A stretch of DNA of 26,857 nucleotides from an uncultured Massilia sp. (lineage in GTDB: Bacteria; Pseudomonadota; Gammaproteobacteria; Burkholderiales; Burkholderiaceae), in NCBI GenBank assembly GCA_946886065.1, contig CAMPHU010000044.1:1-26857 (forward strand), written 5' to 3'. Below, piece after piece: positions 24,629-26,857 of the stretch (position 1 is the first letter of the stretch; the number at the start of each line of letters is the position of its first letter). Under the pieces are notes generated by a model that made no database searches, had not been told where the DNA came from, and was given only the letters and a program-made list of their open reading frames with translations. The position numbers and the translations under genes were made by a program.

Positions 24629-24671
24629 TGTGAAGCAGCGCACGGAAAGAACCCGCCCAAGTCCTTAAAGT
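24629..24671 (+). promoter_or_regulatory. Promoter and CRP-like site of sRNA copy 3
   Basis: TGTGA-AGCAGC-GCACG (24629-24644) is centred at 24636.5, again 41.5 bases before the predicted start 24678. The -10 is TAAAGT (24666-24671), the weakest of the three. Confidence 0.62.
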
Positions 24672-24677
24672 AGACCT

Positions 24678-24737
24678 GTCTCTTTCAGGACATCCCTAGT
24701 TTTGGACTTTGCCCGCTCCCTGAGCGGGCATTTTTTT
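24678..24737 (+). ncRNA. Small RNA, copy 3 of 3 (about 60 nt)
   Basis: It matches copy 1 over its predicted length, including the terminator, although the two lie about 1.5 kb apart and their promoter flanks have diverged. It ends four bases before the stop of the convergent HDOD gene, so its terminator hairpin also lies at the 3' end of that transcript. Confidence 0.75.
24711..24737 (+). terminator. Intrinsic terminator of sRNA copy 3
   Basis: GCCCGCTC-CCT-GAGCGGGC, then A and seven T; identical to copy 1. Confidence 0.9.
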
Positions 24738-24741
24738 GTGC

Positions 24742-25575
24742 TTACATCAGCGCGGCGGTCAGGCTCTTGACTTCCTCGGCCGATTCCTCGAGCACCTGGG
24801 CCAGGGTGCCGGCGCCGATGGTGAAATCGATGGTGGCCGCGCTCTCCGGCGTGGTGGCGCCCGGACGTTCCAGCAGGGGAGAAGCCACCGGGGCCAGGTC
24901 GTTGGCCAGCAGCAGGGTGTCGCCCAGGGTCTCGGGCGGCAGGGCGCGCATGCCATTCCACAGCGCCTCGATGGCGCCCATCACGGCCACCGGCACGCCC
25001 AGCTTGAGCAGCACGCCGCGGCCGATGGCCACTTCGCCGTGCTCGATCCATTCGTCCGCGCCGCCATCCAGCAGGCCCGGATAGGCTTCCGCGCGCGACA
25101 GCAGGTAGAAACCGCCCACCTCGTGGACGATGCCGGCGAACATGGCCGTTTCCGGATCGACGAAGGAGACGCGGCGCGCGATCACCTGGGCCAGGGCGGC
25201 CACGTGGGCCGAGTGGGCCCACAGCTGGTCGGCCTTGGCGCGCAGGGCGGGATCCTGGATCTCGCTGGCCAGCTGGCGCACGATGACGGAGGCCGCCAGC
25301 GCCCCCAGGGTGCGGAAACCGACGCGCTGGACGGCAGCGCGCACATTGGTGACGTCGTTGCCGGAGCGGTTGTAGGCGACGGAATTGGCGATGGCCACGG
25401 TGCGCGCCGCCAGCAGCGGCTCGGCCTGGACCAGGCGCGCCGCTTCGTCGATGTGGAAGTCCGGCTCGCCCAGCGCGCGCTGCAGCGTGAGCGTCGCGTT
25501 GACGCTGGTGGGGAAGCTCAGCTCGCCGCGGCCGGCCTCGGCGGCGATGCTCTTGAGTGCGGAGAGTCTGTCCAT
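24742..25575 (-). CDS. HDOD-domain signalling protein
   Basis: The 277-residue protein is one HDOD domain (about 15-215), a catalytically inactive HD relative common in bacterial signalling. It shows LSFPTSVNATLTLQRAL, I-D-E-A-A-R-L-V-Q-A-E-P-L-L-A-A-R-T-V-A-I-A-N-S, G-F-R-T-L-G-A-L-A and A-G-I-V-H-E-V-G-G-F-Y-L-L. Such proteins act as adaptors in motility, biofilm or cyclic-di-GMP circuits; no specific partner is evident. ATG 25575 lies only six bases after a perfect TATAAT, so the message may be leaderless. It is downstream of marR and the orphan gene on the same strand but has its own -10 box. Confidence 0.9.
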   Translation of the reverse strand: MDRLSALKSIAAEAGRGELSFPTSVNATLTLQRALGEPDFHIDEAARLVQAEPLLAARTVAIANSVAYNRSGNDVTNVRAAVQRVGFRTLGALAASVIVRQLASEIQDPALRAKADQLWAHSAHVAALAQVIARRVSFVDPETAMFAGIVHEVGGFYLLSRAEAYPGLLDGGADEWIEHGEVAIGRGVLLKLGVPVAVMGAIEALWNGMRALPPETLGDTLLLANDLAPVASPLLERPGATTPESAATIDFTIGAGTLAQVLEESAEEVKSLTAALM

Positions 25576-25581
25576 CGAAAA

Positions 25582-25587
25582 ATTATA
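25582..25587 (-). promoter_or_regulatory. -10 box directly before the HDOD gene
   Basis: On minus, TATAAT (25587-25582) is separated from ATG 25575 by TTTTCG, which places the start point on or next to the A of the start codon. AGGGG lies further upstream, too far to be a good ribosome site and outside the predicted message. The -35 region is weak. Confidence 0.5.
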
Positions 25588-25655
25588 CCCCTATCGCGAT
25601 GGCGCGCCGCCGAAAATTTTTCCCTACGGCATCGTTTTGTCGCAGGGAGGGAGCA

Positions 25656-25937
25656 TCATGGCTCGCTGAAGATGGCGTCGCAGCCGTCCTTCGGTTCCTC
25701 GGTATCCTGGAGTTCGTCGACCAGGCCGAGGTCGAACAATTCCTCGACCGCATTCATGAAGCTGTTCAGCTTGGTGGCGCCGATGAGGCGGTAGATCTCG
25801 CCGGTTTCGTTGCGCACGCCGATCAGCATCTTTTCCTGCTTGACCTCGTCCAATGGGGCGACGTCGAGCAACAGGTTGCCGATGATGTGCTTGTCGAAAT
25901 GGGCAGGCTTCTTGCCTTCGATCAGGGAGGTTTTCAA
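25656..25937 (-). CDS. Orphan 93-residue protein coupled to MarR
   Basis: The 93-residue acidic protein (KTSLIEGKKPAHFDKHIIGN ... ending E-E-P-K-D-G-C-D-A-I-F-S-E-P) matches no family I recognise and has no signal or membrane segment. It starts at TTG 25937, overlapping the marR stop as TTGA, so translation is probably coupled. No in-frame ATG fits better. A 7-bp dyad (CCCTGCG/CGTAGGG, minus strand, about 25646-25621) follows the stop and may be a weak terminator. Its pairing with a MarR gene suggests a shared stress or signalling role, but that is inference only. Confidence 0.65.
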   Translation of the reverse strand: MKTSLIEGKKPAHFDKHIIGNLLLDVAPLDEVKQEKMLIGVRNETGEIYRLIGATKLNSFMNAVEELFDLGLVDELQDTEEPKDGCDAIFSEP

Positions 25938-26413
25938 GGGAGTTCCTTTAGTTGGGACGGTAAGAGGGGCAGGCCGTCGGCATGGCTGCCCTGCGCGATG
26001 CTGGCGCGCAGGGTCGAGAGCGCCGCATCGAGCGCATCGAAGTCGGCTTCGCTATAGGCCGAGAATAATTGCTTTCCATGGGCGACCACCTTGGGGAACA
26101 CTTCGCAGAATACCCGATCCCCGGCCGGCGTGAGCCGTACGAAGAAGGAGCGCTTGTCGTCGGTGCTGCGTTCGCGCATGACCAGGCCTTTCTGCTCCAG
26201 GCGTTCGATGACGCCGGTCAGGGTGCCCTTGGTGATCAGGGTCCGTTCGCCCAGCTCCTTGTAGCTCATGCCGGTGGTGTTGCCGAGCGTGGCGATGATG
26301 TCGAACTGGGCGTGGGTCAGGCCGTGATGGCGTACCGATTCGCCCGAAAAGCGTTCGAAGCCCTGCATGCACTCGGCCAGCAGCCGGACGCTCTTTAAGT
26401 ATCGTTCCCCCAT
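25934..26413 (-). CDS. MarR-family transcriptional regulator
   Basis: The 159-residue protein has the winged helix-turn-helix of MarR: L-T-H-A-Q-F-D-I-I-A-T-L (32-43), then S-Y-K-E-L-G-E-R-T-L-I-T-K-G-T-L-T-G-V-I-E-R-L-E-Q-K-G-L-V (50-78), and the wing D-D-K-R-S-F-F-V-R-L-T. It should be a dimeric ligand- or redox-responsive repressor that probably binds the divergent region upstream. ATG 26413 follows a perfect TATAAT by seven bases with no purine-rich site, so the message is probably leaderless or nearly so. The orphan gene downstream overlaps its stop. Confidence 0.93.
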   Translation of the reverse strand: MGERYLKSVRLLAECMQGFERFSGESVRHHGLTHAQFDIIATLGNTTGMSYKELGERTLITKGTLTGVIERLEQKGLVMRERSTDDKRSFFVRLTPAGDRVFCEVFPKVVAHGKQLFSAYSEADFDALDAALSTLRASIAQGSHADGLPLLPSQLKELP

Positions 26414-26420
26414 GGAGAAG

Positions 26421-26426
26421 ATTATA
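26421..26426 (-). promoter_or_regulatory. -10 box directly before marR
   Basis: On minus, TATAAT (26426-26421) is followed by CTTCTCC and ATG 26413, so transcription should start at or one base before the start codon. The -35 region reads CAGGCA at a 17-base spacing (weak). Confidence 0.5.
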
Positions 26427-26486
26427 GCCGCCCGACCATGGTTTGCCTGTTAGCTTCACCGCCGGGGCCGCTACGGTGATCTCCGG

Positions 26487-26492
26487 TATGAT
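26487..26492 (+). promoter_or_regulatory. Probable -10 box for the truncated downstream gene
   Basis: TATGAT, followed by the small dyad TAGT-GG-ACTA (26492-26501) over the likely start point, which could be a regulator site. It is divergent from marR; no clear -35 is seen. Confidence 0.4.
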
Positions 26493-26547
26493 AGTGGACT
26501 ACGTTTTATTTGCCCGGTTTTCTTCATGACACCGCCGATCCAGCCCG

Positions 26548-26857
26548 ATGCAGCCTGTTGACCTGTCCCGCCTGGCACAGGAGCGCCCGCTGCGCGTCCT
26601 GCTGGTCAATGCCGGCGAGCCGGACGCGCTGACCTGGTCGGCGCTGGTCCAGCCGCTGCGCCTGGCTGCCAAGGCGATGGGGCCGGAGCGGCTGCACGTC
26701 GACGTGCGCAGTCCCGACAAGTTCGTGGGCGACGCCCAGCGCCACTGGCACCTGGTGCTGCTGGTGGCGGACGAGTCCGAGGCGGCGCTCAAGCCCGCCA
26801 ACTGCCGCGCCCTGATCGAGCGCTGCCGCGCCGCGCCGTTCTGGGGCGGGGTGGGGG
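26548..26857 (+). CDS. Truncated gene, possible GlxA-like (DJ-1/PfpI plus AraC) regulator N-terminus
   Basis: Reading from ATG 26548 gives about 103 residues before the window ends (MQPVDLSRLAQERPLRVLLV ... F-W-G-G-V-G). An alternating strand-helix pattern, R-V-L-L-V near the start, an L-V-Q-P-L-R-L-A-A-K segment and the final G-G-V-G resemble the DJ-1/PfpI-like sensor domain of GlxA-type AraC regulators. The similarity is weak and the DNA-binding half would be outside the window. It has the high GC and codon use of a real gene and is divergent from marR. No strong ribosome site is seen. Confidence 0.4.
   Translation, partial: MQPVDLSRLAQERPLRVLLVNAGEPDALTWSALVQPLRLAAKAMGPERLHVDVRSPDKFVGDAQRHWHLVLLVADESEAALKPANCRALIERCRAAPFWGGVG

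Noticed and set aside
23098..24668. Shared peptide S-F-R-T-S-L-V-L-D-F in frames that cross sRNA copies 1 and 2
   Set aside because: It is only the translation of the identical RNA core. There is no start codon or ribosome site, copies vary in the terminator by stem-preserving and not synonymous change, and the frames run through the terminators.

Overview
The window is a high-GC chromosomal segment with betaproteobacterial gene content and order, most like Oxalobacteraceae (Massilia and relatives, Burkholderiales). The basis is the queA-tgt-yajC-secD-secF order, the class II dihydroorotase followed by a DUF3025 gene, the WIPAFAGMT-type REP repeats and the protein sequences. The lineage is inferred by eye. 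I saw no phage, IS element, CRISPR array, tRNA or rRNA.

Layout. (1) 1-3315, minus strand: an operon in the order iron-sulfur subunit, two membrane anchors, class I fumarase alpha and beta, flavoprotein (cut by the window edge). It carries two consecutive C4-acid steps (succinate-fumarate-malate) and faces a divergent LysR gene (3467-4354) across an AT-rich region with two dyads. (2) 4491-7781, plus: a perfect sigma-54 promoter precedes three overlapping genes: a soluble DPM1/ArnC-like glycosyltransferase, a VTT/DedA-type membrane protein and an ArnT-like lipid-linked sugar transferase. (3) 7871-9383, minus: a split UxaA-family lyase that resembles (2R)-sulfolactate sulfo-lyase SuyAB. (4) 9614-12849, plus: pyrC, a DUF3025 gene, a Gfo/Idh/MocA oxidoreductase and a glyoxalase-fold gene. 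(5) 13223-14532, plus: a class V aminotransferase, possibly translationally coupled to a 35-residue upstream reading frame. (6) 14578-17127, minus: recG and a GNAT gene. (7) 17233-23043, plus: queuosine genes queA and tgt, then yajC-secD-secF of the Sec translocase. (8) 23136-24737: three near-identical 60-64 nt small RNA genes, all on plus, flanking a minus-strand FemAB/GNAT-like gene. (9) 24742-26413, minus: a MarR regulator with an overlapping orphan gene, and an HDOD protein. A truncated gene for a possible GlxA-like regulator leaves the window at 26857.

The most interesting structure is the small RNA set. The three copies share 32 identical nucleotides from a common predicted start, each has its own -10 box, and each ends in an intrinsic terminator. 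All three have a CRP-like dyad centred exactly 41.5 bp upstream of the predicted start. This looks like a multicopy, CRP-family-activated sRNA family. Second is the sigma-54-driven glycolipid operon, which seems to encode synthesis, possible flipping and transfer of a polyprenyl-linked sugar. Third is the respiratory operon, whose flavoprotein has Cys where the covalent-FAD His is normally found.
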